A stretch of 38,585 nucleotides of DNA from JBAXXL01 sp038206725 (GCA_038206725.1 JBBRAO010000032.1:1-38585); one strand, 5' to 3'; positions 26,017 through 35,320 are shown, counted from the stretch's first letter. The notes: generated by a model from the letters alone, not told the origin. Numbers and translations: made by a program.

Positions 26017-26448
26017 TCATTCGCCTATATCTTCGAACCAAAGTTCCGGACGGTTTTTAATGAACCCCGACATCATATTAATACATTCTTGGTCGTTCAA
26101 ATTGACGACTTCCACACCTTGCTGAAGCATAAATTCAGGAGCACCCTCGAAATTTTCCGCTTCTCCCACCACCACTTTTTTAATTCTGAATTGTACTACC
26201 GCTCCGGCGCACATATAGCAGGGCATTAATGTCGAATAAAGAACGGTGTCTTGGTAATTGCCTATTCTTCCGGCGTTTCTAAGACAATCAATTTCAGCGT
26301 GAGTCATCGGGTCGTTGTCCTGAACTCTTTTATTATGTCCGCGGGCGATTACGATACCGTCTTTAACTAAAACCGCTCCAATTGGGATACCACCCTCGCT
26401 CAATCCCTTTTGTGCTTCACCGTAAGCCTCTTTTAAAAACTTATCCAT
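26017..26448 (-). CDS. Fungal-type cytosine deaminase
   Basis: A 143-residue zinc deaminase. The zinc site is His50 and catalytic Glu52 in MTHAEIDCL plus Cys77 and Cys80 in LMPCYMCAG. Beyond the general tRNA-adenosine/nucleobase deaminase fold, it follows yeast cytosine deaminase in length, in GGIPIGAVLV, RGHNKR (substrate Asn), VVVGEAENFEGA and especially the terminal RPELWFEDIGE, where the yeast enzyme places substrate-contacting residues. The likely reaction is cytosine to uracil, pyrimidine salvage. A tRNA deaminase (TadA) is the alternative, but the C-terminus argues against it. It follows the delta-prime subunit gene by one base. Confidence 0.85.
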   Translation of the reverse strand: MDKFLKEAYGEAQKGLSEGGIPIGAVLVKDGIVIARGHNKRVQDNDPMTHAEIDCLRNAGRIGNYQDTVLYSTLMPCYMCAGAVVQFRIKKVVVGEAENFEGAPEFMLQQGVEVVNLNDQECINMMSGFIKNRPELWFEDIGE

Positions 26449-26449
26449 T

Positions 26450-27604
26450 TTAATCCTCTCTATTTAAAAAGACCTTTCGCAATTTGATAAACAAGGAAAT
26501 AAAGCATAACTTGGCACTGACATTTCGAGGAATCATATTAATAGAATCCTCGATAGCTTTAACCGCCAGATTAATATCGGTGCTTCCGTATGCTATCACG
26601 AATTTACGCATAACATCCAATTGGTCAACATTAATCAACCTGCCTTCGTTGCGGTCATTAGCTAAAACCGCCACATCGCGCATCCAGAAAAGTAAGAAAT
26701 TCATTGCCAACAGCATATCCGCTTTGTCGCGCTTTTCTAAACTCTCAATATTTTTCATCAACTCTTCGCGGTAGATTCCTTTTTTCATCGAGGTTCTTAG
26801 CATAGTTAAAGCAAGTTCGCGAAGCTCCGATGTATCTTCTTGCAAAGTATCCAAAGCCTTGGAATAAGAGCCCTGAGCAAAAGTTGCGGCTATTCGAGCC
26901 TGCACCTCAGAAATTCCTTCCCGACGGAAAAGTTCGCTAATAATTAAATCGTCCGATAAGGGATTGCAGGTTATATGCTGACATCTTGAGTGGATAGTTT
27001 GCAAAATAGTATCTCCGCGAGACGATGTCAATATGATAGTTGTATTTTGCGTTGGTTCCTCAAGCGTTTTCAGAAAAGCATTAGCGGCTTCAGCGGCCAT
27101 ATCGTCAGCATTAGAAATAATAACAAAACGATGCCCTTCGGAATTGGTTGTCATAGAAAGCTTTCGCTTAACGTATCTGATTTGGCTGATGCGTATTTGA
27201 TTAGCAGAAGCAATTTGTATTCTGTGATATGGATTTTGGGCTTTAATCGAAATTTGTTCTTTGATTTCGTCAATAACCGAAGTCGTAAGTTTGTCAAACG
27301 GATCATCGTTTTTTGTATCGGTCGTTGTTCCCGTAGGTAGTGCAAAAATGAAATCAAAATTGACGTGTGCCAAATGCGCCATGTTTTTGCAACTTTTGCA
27401 GTTACCGCACGCACTGATAGCTGTTCCATTTTCGATAATCGGAGTTTCGCACATAGCTGTTTTCGCAAATTCAATTGCTAATGCGTCTTTACCTATTCCC
27501 GCGATACCGGTAATTAGATATGCTCCGGCTAATTTATTTGAAAGAATTGCGTGCTGAAAAATTTCTTTTGTTTTTTCGTGACCTATTATTTTATCCCAAC
27601 CCAT
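26450..27604 (-). CDS. holB: DNA polymerase III delta-prime subunit
   Basis: A 384-residue clamp-loader ATPase-like protein. It shows IIGHEKTKEIF, the P-loop-like GIAGIGKDALA, a four-cysteine zinc module (CGNCKSC with flanking Cys), HRFVIISNADDMAAEAANAFLKTLEEP and the sensor-1 TSSRGDTILQTIHSRCQ. The delta-prime subunit is the stator of the clamp loader that puts the beta clamp on DNA. The Walker A is degenerate, as is usual. It lies between the P-loop ATPase gene and the cytosine deaminase gene. Confidence 0.88.
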   Translation of the reverse strand: MGWDKIIGHEKTKEIFQHAILSNKLAGAYLITGIAGIGKDALAIEFAKTAMCETPIIENGTAISACGNCKSCKNMAHLAHVNFDFIFALPTGTTTDTKNDDPFDKLTTSVIDEIKEQISIKAQNPYHRIQIASANQIRISQIRYVKRKLSMTTNSEGHRFVIISNADDMAAEAANAFLKTLEEPTQNTTIILTSSRGDTILQTIHSRCQHITCNPLSDDLIISELFRREGISEVQARIAATFAQGSYSKALDTLQEDTSELRELALTMLRTSMKKGIYREELMKNIESLEKRDKADMLLAMNFLLFWMRDVAVLANDRNEGRLINVDQLDVMRKFVIAYGSTDINLAVKAIEDSINMIPRNVSAKLCFISLFIKLRKVFLNRED

Positions 27605-27627
27605 ATTGCTCTATTTTTCTTATTAAT

Positions 27628-29721
27628 CTATTTATTTGTAAAACTTGCTTTTAAATCGTTTGCTAATTGCTCAAACCCTAAATTTGAACACTGGTTCATT
27701 GCAGAATCGTAATATTTTTTTGCTTTCGAAGGGGCTATATGTTTCAAAGTAACTGCGATATTAGCAACGGTCATTAGGCGCAATTCATTGGATACATAGT
27801 TGGATAGAGCCGCCGCGGCTTCCAAATATTCCAGCGCCTTTGAAGTGTTGCCCATATTGATATTTAGTTGTGCCAAAGTATTTAGTGTAAGACATTCCGA
27901 TTCGACTGATTTTTCGGTTTTCGCTCTCAATACTGCATCATTAAGAACTTTGTTAGCGTCTTCATATTTTTTATTATCTATCAAAGCTTTAGCTTTTAAA
28001 TTATAAAGTTGAATTCCGTCCTTTATATTGATGTTTTTATTGATTGATAGATACTTATCAATTTTAGCGATCAGCAATGCCAAGTCCCCGTTCATATAAT
28101 TCAATATCAAGCTTTTACGCATACTTTCATAATCCGGAAACTCATCAACTAAAATACTTGGATTATCATTTTCTTGATCACCGGGTTTGTTTGAATGCTT
28201 CAATTCAACGTCAGACGCCATATTTTTCATTGCTTTAATAAAACTATCCTGATCGTATTCACCTTCAATTTCATCGGCGAATTTTGATGAATAATTCGAA
28301 TAAGCCTGTATGATTGTACCACTACTACCGAATTGTTTTGCTGTTTTTGCGGTTTGCAAGAGCATTTCTTTAGCAGTTTCATTATCCCCTGCCTCGGTCG
28401 CGTGAGCCGCCAAATATGGAGCTAAAAGTTCTTTTATTTCGGCACTGCTGTTCTGATACTCGTGCTTTAGGTAGTTGACGATTTGAGAATGAAGAGCGAT
28501 ATTTTCCTCATACTCCAAACTTTTTTCAAAGTACTTATGGTACAAGGCTTGAGTGAATTGATAAACAGTTGTTTTAACACCGTACATCATTTTTGGACCA
28601 ATACTGTGAATGATATTGGACTTATTTTGAATAGCCCTGAGTTTCTTGATGGTTGTCAATATATCAGTATTTAAAAGATGTGATACTATGATAGCTGAAA
28701 ATTCCCTACCCTCCGCTGAACATAATGCCAGAAGGTTTTTATCATCTTCGGTCAAATCATCTAACTTTCTTAAAAATAATTGTTGAACTGTTAGCGGTAG
28801 AAATTCATTATTATAAAAATTGGTTACTAAATTACCCTCAATATCGAATGGTGAATACTTCGAGAAATACTCAAGATATTCATTAATTATACTCGGGACG
28901 CCCATCGAATGTTCAAAAATCCAATCTTCAAATTCATTATTTTTAGCATAATTATTGAAATATACTTCTTTTGCTATTGTATAGACTTCGTCTTTGCTAA
29001 AGGCTTTCAATTTGACATTTGTAATCAATTCCGGGTCAGCTAAAGTTTCGGCTTTCTTGATGAATGTTAGTATTGGAAGGTTTTGATTAACAGAACTTTC
29101 GGAATTCATTGTTGCAATTATCAAAAGCGGTAATTTCTTTAAATCTTCAACCAAAGACCAAAGGAAGTCAATGGATTCAGAATCGGCCCAATGCAGGTCG
29201 TCCAATAGGAAAACAATTTTTTTCTTTGAAACATAGTCCAAAATAAACTTATGGTATTCTTCATAAGCCTTGCTCCGTGCCTCGCTCGCGTCCTTATATT
29301 TGTCCTCACGATATTTTTTCCAGTCTCTTTGAATTTCTTTGATCGCATAAGGTATTTCACCACCAAAAGGAATACAAGCTAATAATGTCATACCCACATT
29401 GACTAACAATTTCTTTTCGGGTGTACTTGTTCTGTCCTCCATCAGCTCTTTGATTAAAGCGGATACAAGATGCAAAGGCTGGAGCGAGCTTACATTAAAT
29501 TCACCAATAGGCGGACGGCTAGTAACATAAATAGCACCACCATCGTTTGCTTGCTTAACGGATTCTTGGATTTTATCTCTTAAAAACTCTAAAGTATGAG
29601 TTTTACCAAATCCGGTATCACCGGAAATCATAAGAAAGCCACCGCGCTTGTTATCCAAGTTTTCCAACTTTTCATTAACAACCATTAGAATGTCGTTTCT
29701 GCCAATTAATTTATTTTTCAT
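27628..29721 (-). CDS. STAND-like P-loop ATPase with helical-repeat tail
   Basis: A 697-residue cytoplasmic protein. Walker A is GDTGFGKT (residues 34-41) and Walker B is KIVFLLDDLHWADSESIDFLW, the D-D-L-H-W-A-D pattern of predicted signalling ATPases of the AAA-16/MalT type. A winged-helix-like region follows (FLPLTVQQLFLRKLDDLTEDDKNLLALCSAEGREF), then alpha-helical repeats with TPR-like spacing to the C-terminus (ESECLTLNTLAQLNINMGNTSKALEYLEAAAAL). No DNA-binding, kinase or cyclase output domain is seen. It starts 5 bases after the LptF/LptG permease gene, so probably the same transcript. Its partner and signal are unknown. Confidence 0.75.
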   Translation of the reverse strand: MKNKLIGRNDILMVVNEKLENLDNKRGGFLMISGDTGFGKTHTLEFLRDKIQESVKQANDGGAIYVTSRPPIGEFNVSSLQPLHLVSALIKELMEDRTSTPEKKLLVNVGMTLLACIPFGGEIPYAIKEIQRDWKKYREDKYKDASEARSKAYEEYHKFILDYVSKKKIVFLLDDLHWADSESIDFLWSLVEDLKKLPLLIIATMNSESSVNQNLPILTFIKKAETLADPELITNVKLKAFSKDEVYTIAKEVYFNNYAKNNEFEDWIFEHSMGVPSIINEYLEYFSKYSPFDIEGNLVTNFYNNEFLPLTVQQLFLRKLDDLTEDDKNLLALCSAEGREFSAIIVSHLLNTDILTTIKKLRAIQNKSNIIHSIGPKMMYGVKTTVYQFTQALYHKYFEKSLEYEENIALHSQIVNYLKHEYQNSSAEIKELLAPYLAAHATEAGDNETAKEMLLQTAKTAKQFGSSGTIIQAYSNYSSKFADEIEGEYDQDSFIKAMKNMASDVELKHSNKPGDQENDNPSILVDEFPDYESMRKSLILNYMNGDLALLIAKIDKYLSINKNINIKDGIQLYNLKAKALIDNKKYEDANKVLNDAVLRAKTEKSVESECLTLNTLAQLNINMGNTSKALEYLEAAAALSNYVSNELRLMTVANIAVTLKHIAPSKAKKYYDSAMNQCSNLGFEQLANDLKASFTNK

Positions 29722-29726
29722 AAGTA

Positions 29727-30806
29727 CTAAGTTTTTGTTTTAAATATGACAAATAATCCTAAAACGGCAAAAATAATATTTGCCAGCCAACCGGCTATAA
29801 TTGGATTCCATCCACCAGAATAACCAATAGTTTGGCTGAATTTGGTAGATAAAATGTAAATAAAAGAAACCAATAAAGCGGCGCCAATTTGCACTGCCAT
29901 ACCGCCTCTTCGTTTTATAGAAGCAAAAGGCACGCCAAAAAGTACAACAACTATGCTTGCAAATGGATAAGCGTAATTTCCGTGGTATTCGACCATCTGT
30001 TTACGTACGTCTTTGCCCCCATTTTTTAGCAATTGTATGTAGTCTCTCAGCTCAATATAATTCATTTCTTCGGTTTTTTTCTTCAGAGTAATTAGTTGAT
30101 TATGAGTTATGCTCATCTTTAATTGCATTGTATCGCGTTTGGTAAAAATAATTTGCCTATTTCTATAGTCTCGAATTATCACATTGGTCATAAACCATTT
30201 TTTCTGAAGGGTATCCCAAAATATTCCCTGCGATTCAATACGTTCCAGCATTCTGGGGTGCTTTGATTCGGAATAGGTTTCTAAAGCGGCTTGATTACCT
30301 TGATATGTATCCGGATTATAGTACATCATAATCAAATTTCTATTAGGTGATTCTCGAAAGTATAAATCATAGATAGGTCCAGTTGCTGAACCGAGTTTCA
30401 TATTAACAGTTTCAATTTTAGATTTTTCCTGAATAGATTGTGGTACCACCCATCCGCAAAAATAAACTTGAAACAAACTGATTAATCCACCTACGACTAA
30501 AAACGGCAGCAAAATCCGGTAAAGGCTAACCCCACCCGATTTCATAGCAACAATCTCACTGCTGGTTGATAATCGTCCTACGGTGAAAAGAGCCGCCAAT
30601 AAAGTGGCAACCGGAGTAAGCAGTTTGATGATACTTGGCAGATAGTATATATAATATTTGAATATAACATCGGCGCCGGAATTGCTATCAATAAAATCGT
30701 CAATATTTTCGATTAGGTCAACAATCACAAATACCACGCATAATGCAAATATTGCGAAGAAAAAAGTTTTGAAAAACTGACCTATCATATATCTATCTAA
30801 TATCAT
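29727..30806 (-). CDS. LptF/LptG-family permease (LPS export)
   Basis: A 359-residue YjgP/YjgQ family inner-membrane protein. It begins MILDRYMIGQFFKTFFF, closer to LptG than LptF, has a helix pair, LTPVATLLAALFTVGRLSTSSEIVAMKSGG, a periplasmic beta domain (about residues 125-260), and a C-terminal bundle (YAYPFASIVVVLFGVPFAS). With LptB it extracts lipopolysaccharide from the inner membrane. Its start overlaps the end of the flippase gene by 4 bases, so both envelope genes are coupled. Only one member is in this window; a second subunit must be elsewhere. Confidence 0.88.
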   Translation of the reverse strand: MILDRYMIGQFFKTFFFAIFALCVVFVIVDLIENIDDFIDSNSGADVIFKYYIYYLPSIIKLLTPVATLLAALFTVGRLSTSSEIVAMKSGGVSLYRILLPFLVVGGLISLFQVYFCGWVVPQSIQEKSKIETVNMKLGSATGPIYDLYFRESPNRNLIMMYYNPDTYQGNQAALETYSESKHPRMLERIESQGIFWDTLQKKWFMTNVIIRDYRNRQIIFTKRDTMQLKMSITHNQLITLKKKTEEMNYIELRDYIQLLKNGGKDVRKQMVEYHGNYAYPFASIVVVLFGVPFASIKRRGGMAVQIGAALLVSFIYILSTKFSQTIGYSGGWNPIIAGWLANIIFAVLGLFVIFKTKT

Positions 30807-32107
30807 TTCTTTTTTAAGGATTTTTTTATAAAACTTATACTATCAGGTATCGCCTGAAATATTGTTGAAAGTTTGAAATCGTAATTTTTATGTATATACC
30901 TATAACTAAATATGCCGAATATTAACTGAAACGATATCATACCAAGTGGGATTAATTGAGCATTCCCGGAATATCCGACCGCTATTAAGACGATAAAGAA
31001 GCCAATTAAACTTATGAATGAGTATTTTGCCGCAATATAAGATTTTCCTTCAGCAACTATATATCCCGACATCAAACTGAAAGGTAAAAGTAGAGCCGCC
31101 AAACTGAGCAAATTAAACTGCCCTATTGCCGAGTAAAACTCCGGTTTTAAAAATAGCTTAATCAATATACTGGTTAATCCGAGATTAAGAGCAATTACCA
31201 CGACCAAAAAACTGCAAAACAGGAATGAAGCCGCTTTGACCATTAAAGTTTTCAGCTCAGCTTTTTTACCTTGCGCAATAAGTTTGACTGATGAAGGATA
31301 AATCAGCCCGCTTGCCGCATATCCGGCTTCTTCAAACAAGCGATACAACTGTTTGGCTGAATAATAAACACCCACCACCGAGCTATTGAAAAATATCTGA
31401 ACAACAGCCACATCCAATTGACGCGGAAGTGCATATATCAATCCATTGATGGTCAAAGGAAAACTAAATGTTGCAAATTCCTTGAATTTAAGCGATGTTT
31501 TTGTTGAAAACTTTAATTCTTTTATAATCATAAGCATTCCAATAACTGAACTTAAACCTGATCCTATCAGATTAAAATTCAGACATTGCATAAAGTCCAT
31601 ACGATTGCTTGTGAATTTTTGATAAAAAATAAAAACCGCTACACCGCCAAAATAGAGCAAATCCACAAAAAAGTATTCGCGAAAGCGGTAATCCCGTTGT
31701 AAATATTTCAACACAAAGTAACGAGGGATAGTAAGCAACGTAAGTAATGGAAAATATAAGCCGATTAATAAAAATCGTTGTTCATTGAATAGATCAGCGA
31801 GCGGATAACGCAATAACAATATGATAAGCGACACGCCCAGAGAGATTCCCGTATGGAAGGCTAATCCTAAAAAATCGGCTTTCGGACGCGTTTCTTCCTT
31901 CGCTCCGAATTGTATCATACCCTGCAATCCAAAACTGGTCGTAACTGCGAAAATCCAGAGATTGATCGAAGCCATCAAACCCCACATACCCAATTCGTCC
32001 GATTTCATCATTGACATTTGTAAAAGACTGATGAAACCAAAAACACCAATTACAATTTTATCTGCAATTGTCCAACCGATTTTGTCAATATGTTCCTGAA
32101 TTTTCAT
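30803..32107 (-). CDS. Polysaccharide/lipid flippase, MOP superfamily
   Basis: A 434-residue membrane protein with about 12 hydrophobic segments and short polar loops. The N-terminal half has GWTIADKIVIGVFGFISLLQ and the pattern of Wzx/RfbX-type exporters (repeated FSFPLTINGL, VVQIFFNSSVVGVYYSAKQL). Such proteins flip lipid-linked sugars across the inner membrane. No glycosyltransferases lie nearby, so its substrate is unknown. It is the first gene of the minus-strand run ending at the cytosine deaminase and diverges from the sigma-factor cluster. Confidence 0.8.
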   Translation of the reverse strand: MKIQEHIDKIGWTIADKIVIGVFGFISLLQMSMMKSDELGMWGLMASINLWIFAVTTSFGLQGMIQFGAKEETRPKADFLGLAFHTGISLGVSLIILLLRYPLADLFNEQRFLLIGLYFPLLTLLTIPRYFVLKYLQRDYRFREYFFVDLLYFGGVAVFIFYQKFTSNRMDFMQCLNFNLIGSGLSSVIGMLMIIKELKFSTKTSLKFKEFATFSFPLTINGLIYALPRQLDVAVVQIFFNSSVVGVYYSAKQLYRLFEEAGYAASGLIYPSSVKLIAQGKKAELKTLMVKAASFLFCSFLVVVIALNLGLTSILIKLFLKPEFYSAIGQFNLLSLAALLLPFSLMSGYIVAEGKSYIAAKYSFISLIGFFIVLIAVGYSGNAQLIPLGMISFQLIFGIFSYRYIHKNYDFKLSTIFQAIPDSISFIKKSLKKK

Positions 32108-32258
32108 ATATTATTTATTATTTTTATAAAATTTTCTTATTTCTTTATCAGATTTGCGAAAATACGAATGCAACTTACTAATATTTTTAATTTTTTTTTC
32201 AAAAAAACACGTTTTTTTTTCAAAAAGTGAAAAAAAAGTGAAACGATTTTGCGTTTAA

Positions 32259-32292
32259 TTTGTCTTATATAAACAGAAGATGTACAATTTTG
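32259..32292 (+). promoter_or_regulatory. Candidate promoter of the sigma-factor cluster
   Basis: TTTG at 32259-32262, a 22-base spacer, and CAATTTTG at 32285-32292, one base from TAnnTTTG, the same form as upstream of 13789. The GTG start is at 32311. Pattern-based only. Upstream are repeated T-runs and A-runs (32187-32240). Confidence 0.35.
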
Positions 32293-32310
32293 AAATAACT
32301 GTATGAACGC

Positions 32311-33399
32311 GTGAATAATTTAACAAAATATAGAATACTCATAATAGCCCCAATCATTGCATTATTACTGCAATCTTGCGACTTTTGCGCTACCTGTAAC
32401 ACACAAGGAACAGGCGGCGGTTCGTATATTTTCACTACTGCGGTACCAATAAATAATCCTGAACCTATAGTGTATAGATTCGATCTTTCTGATTATTCTA
32501 TTAAAAAAGTGGCTTCAAATTGCTCTATTTTTTCTCCTCCTTCCGATGCCGGAAATTTAGCCGCTGTCAGAAGTATAAATGGTGTTGAATACCTTCTATT
32601 AATCAACAGCGAAACATCACAAGAAACAATATTGGAAAAAGAAAACCAACTTTTCGGTATTTCTTATCCGGTAATTTCACCATCGGACAAACATATTGCT
32701 TTCCACGGCGGATCCGGTAATCTATATATATATGATATGTCAAATAAAGCTATTGATAAAATCTCAAATTCAGCTACCAAGGACATCATATATTCATTTT
32801 CAAATGATGGTGGTCTAATTGCCTTTATGGAAAAAAGCAACGATAACTTAACATTCAAAATTATCAGTACTTCTAATTATGATTATACCGTTTTATCGTA
32901 TGACTTTGGTGTTGCAAATTTACCGCAAAACAGTTTACAAACAATTAGTTGGAATAAATTCAACGATATGGTTGTTTTTTCGATTGAAATTGCTGGAGAA
33001 AACTTCATTATAATGACTAAAACTTCCGGTGAAGTTGCTAAGATTCCTATAGCTTCCGCTCTGGGATCATCGAGTCCGGTTATATCGGCAGACGAAAAAT
33101 ATGTGGCATTTTCAGCGAATGATGGCAATGTATGGGTACGCACTTTGAAAAGTGAAGTGCCGGAATTTACTCAAATCACTAATTCAATTAATACTGAAAA
33201 AAATATCAATCCTTTGTGGACATCATCCACAAACGAATTATTTTACATAAATCAAATTAACTTACAAGGAATGAGCGCTTATTATTCTCTTTATAAAGCT
33301 CAATTAATTAACGAAAGAGACAAACTAAAATATAATCAGTCAACACTTTTGTGTAACAACATATATAATGCCTATTGGAAATTATTTACTAAAAATTAG
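32311..33399 (+). CDS. Lipoprotein with TolB-like beta-propeller
   Basis: A 362-residue protein with a GTG start; no ATG is in frame before an upstream TAA. The signal ends with lipobox LLQSC (Cys23), followed by DFCATC and GGGSY. The rest has repeated PD40/TolB-like blades (VISPSDKHIAFHGGSGNLYIYD, SFSNDGGLIAFMEK, VISADEKYVAFSANDGNVWVR). It is probably anchored in the outer or inner membrane facing the periplasm. It is directly followed, with no gap, by an ECF sigma factor gene, and may sense or hold a partner of that pathway. A 3-codon ORF (ATG at 32303) overlaps its start by GTGA. Confidence 0.82.
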   Translation: MNNLTKYRILIIAPIIALLLQSCDFCATCNTQGTGGGSYIFTTAVPINNPEPIVYRFDLSDYSIKKVASNCSIFSPPSDAGNLAAVRSINGVEYLLLINSETSQETILEKENQLFGISYPVISPSDKHIAFHGGSGNLYIYDMSNKAIDKISNSATKDIIYSFSNDGGLIAFMEKSNDNLTFKIISTSNYDYTVLSYDFGVANLPQNSLQTISWNKFNDMVVFSIEIAGENFIIMTKTSGEVAKIPIASALGSSSPVISADEKYVAFSANDGNVWVRTLKSEVPEFTQITNSINTEKNINPLWTSSTNELFYINQINLQGMSAYYSLYKAQLINERDKLKYNQSTLLCNNIYNAYWKLFTKN

Positions 33400-33978
33400 A
33401 TGAAAGATAAATTAAGCAAATATAGTTTGGAAAAATTAGCTGAATTAATACAAAACGATAGCAAATACTCGAATTTGGCTTTCGCGGAAATATACTATCG
33501 GTTATCGGAAAACTTATATTTATTTATCTGCAAAATGACAGGCGATTCCGACGCGGCAAACGATATTTTCCAAGAAACATTTATTAGTTTCCACAAATAT
33601 GTTATTAAAAACACGGTCAATCACGTAACAAGTTTTATCTTCACCATAGCGCGCAATTTGTTTATAAATTACAAACGTATAAATGATAAAATGAGACCTT
33701 ATAACGAGGAGATGATACAGGATGAAGCCGCGGAGCAAATAGAACAAATTTCCGATTACGATACGGAACTCTACAAAAAGATTTTAAACGAAGCATTAGA
33801 TACATTAGATTTTAAATATAAAGAAGTTTTTGTTATGCGATATTACTTGGATATGGATTATGATAAAATTGCCATACTTACGGATTTGGATGTCAATACG
33901 GTAAAAACCAGAGTACATAGAGCTAAAAACTTCATAAAAGAACACCTTGAAAAACATTATAAAGAAATTATAGATTAA
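33400..33978 (+). CDS. ECF RNA polymerase sigma factor
   Basis: A 192-residue sigma-70 family ECF factor. Region 2 covers about residues 30-92 (FICKMTGDSDAANDIFQETFISFHK, FTIARNLFINYKR) and region 4 about 130-190 (LDTLDFKYKEVFVMRYYLDMDYDKIA, then DVNTVKTRVHRAKNFIKEHL). It has no region 3. Its ATG directly follows the stop of the propeller lipoprotein gene, and the anti-sigma-like gene follows 4 bases later. Its promoters and regulon cannot be read from the sequence. Confidence 0.93.
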   Translation: MKDKLSKYSLEKLAELIQNDSKYSNLAFAEIYYRLSENLYLFICKMTGDSDAANDIFQETFISFHKYVIKNTVNHVTSFIFTIARNLFINYKRINDKMRPYNEEMIQDEAAEQIEQISDYDTELYKKILNEALDTLDFKYKEVFVMRYYLDMDYDKIAILTDLDVNTVKTRVHRAKNFIKEHLEKHYKEIID

Positions 33979-33982
33979 AGCT

Positions 33983-35269
33983 ATGAACAACATCAATTTA
34001 GTACAGGACTTCTTAGACTCGGCGCTACCGGACAATCTCCAAAAGGAATTGTTCGAACAGCTGGCTCAAGATAAAGCACTCAGAAGAGAATTGCAAATCA
34101 ATATGGGCATCGAACAATTTGCTCGTATGGACAAAGCGAATTACAAAGTTCCTGCAGAGTTAACACAATCGGTTTTTTCTGATTTGGGAATATCGTTTCC
34201 GGTTGCCGATAAATCGAACCGAAAAGGATTAGTTTTGCTAATGGCATTACTTTTATTAGGATTCATCGTTGCCGGCGGTAGTTATTTGCTATATACAAAT
34301 AGTATATCAAAATCGGCTCCCGAAAATGAAATTGCAAAAGCTAAAACCAAAGTGGAAAAGAAAGTTCCAACGGTAAATTCATTCGCAATCAATACTGATG
34401 CTTATGCAAATAGTTTTGAAGCCGGTAAAAGAGAAGCCGTAACAAAAATGCAGGCTATAAACCGTCGCCTAAATCAGACTAATCCAAGCAATTTCACCGC
34501 AAAAAGGCAAAACTCACAGTTGAATGAGCAAACCCAAAGTAATTCAAATACCGGATTGCTCGCTTATGCGGATGATGCTAAAAGAGGTTCGCAAAATTCT
34601 TATTCAGCCGAAAACAGTAATTCTTTTGAGCGAATAGAGCGCGTTAACGACAATATCAGTTCTATTAGAACAAATTATGGCAATTCATCGGACCTTGCGC
34701 TTAACGAGCAACTTAACAGCCCGCTGAACCAATCGCAAATGAACGGCGCGTTATCATTATATCCGATAAACCAATTTAGTGCTCCTCAACAAACAAAATG
34801 GAATATCTCATTTAGAAAATTACCTACTAAATCAATAAATCAATCATCAATTAAAGCAAATAACGCAATTTATTCTAATACTGCTTTTGGTGCTTCTTAC
34901 AATCTATCGCGCACCCACAGTTTCGGTGTAGAATTTGGCTATGAGAATTTCTCACAGCAATTCACATTAGAAGGTGGTACTTTGAAATATGACCAAAACC
35001 CTCTAATGCTTTGGTATGGCGGTTTTTGGAATTTTACTCCACACGCGTTGAATATTGGTGGAATCGTACAACCTTATACACAACTTTTCGCCGGCGCCAC
35101 TTCGGTGGGACCTTTGCTTAAAGCTCAGGCGGGTATTAGTGTTAATGTATTAAGAAACATTTATTTAAATATTGGTGCCGAATATGGTATGTTGATATAC
35201 AGGGTAGAAAGTAATATATATAATTCCCGCAATATAGGCGGAACTATGGGGTTAATGTTCAGTTTTTAG
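33983..35269 (+). CDS. Anti-sigma-like protein spanning both membranes (TM plus barrel)
   Basis: A 428-residue protein. Residues 1-75 are a cytoplasmic helical domain (LVQDFLDSALPDNLQKELFEQLAQD) like an anti-sigma domain. Residues ~81-104 are one membrane helix (GLVLLMALLLLGFIVAGGS). Residues ~107-270 are a polar Asn/Gln/Ser-rich linker able to cross the periplasm. Residues ~270-428 alternate in beta-barrel fashion (FGASYNLSRTHSFGVEFGYENF, KAQAGISVNVLRNIYLNIGAEYG) and end GLMFSF, with the terminal Phe typical of outer-membrane proteins. This is the layout of the dual membrane-spanning anti-sigma factors described in Bacteroides; naming is from memory. Gene order supports it as regulator of the adjacent sigma factor. 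Confidence 0.75.
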   Translation: MNNINLVQDFLDSALPDNLQKELFEQLAQDKALRRELQINMGIEQFARMDKANYKVPAELTQSVFSDLGISFPVADKSNRKGLVLLMALLLLGFIVAGGSYLLYTNSISKSAPENEIAKAKTKVEKKVPTVNSFAINTDAYANSFEAGKREAVTKMQAINRRLNQTNPSNFTAKRQNSQLNEQTQSNSNTGLLAYADDAKRGSQNSYSAENSNSFERIERVNDNISSIRTNYGNSSDLALNEQLNSPLNQSQMNGALSLYPINQFSAPQQTKWNISFRKLPTKSINQSSIKANNAIYSNTAFGASYNLSRTHSFGVEFGYENFSQQFTLEGGTLKYDQNPLMLWYGGFWNFTPHALNIGGIVQPYTQLFAGATSVGPLLKAQAGISVNVLRNIYLNIGAEYGMLIYRVESNIYNSRNIGGTMGLMFSF

Positions 35270-35285
35270 TATTGTCCTCCTCTGA

Positions 35286-35320
35286 AATAAGAGATTGTTT
35301 TTTGGCAATCTCTTATTTTT
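35286..35320 (+). terminator. Rho-independent terminator of the sigma-factor cluster
   Basis: A perfect 12-bp stem (AATAAGAGATTG at 35286-35297, CAATCTCTTATT at 35306-35317) with the T-run to 35320, 16 bases after the stop of the barrel-ended gene. Confidence 0.88.

Noticed and set aside
31821..32099. Plus-strand open frame inside the flippase gene
   Set aside because: A shadow of the flippase coding sequence; no start signal and no protein pattern.
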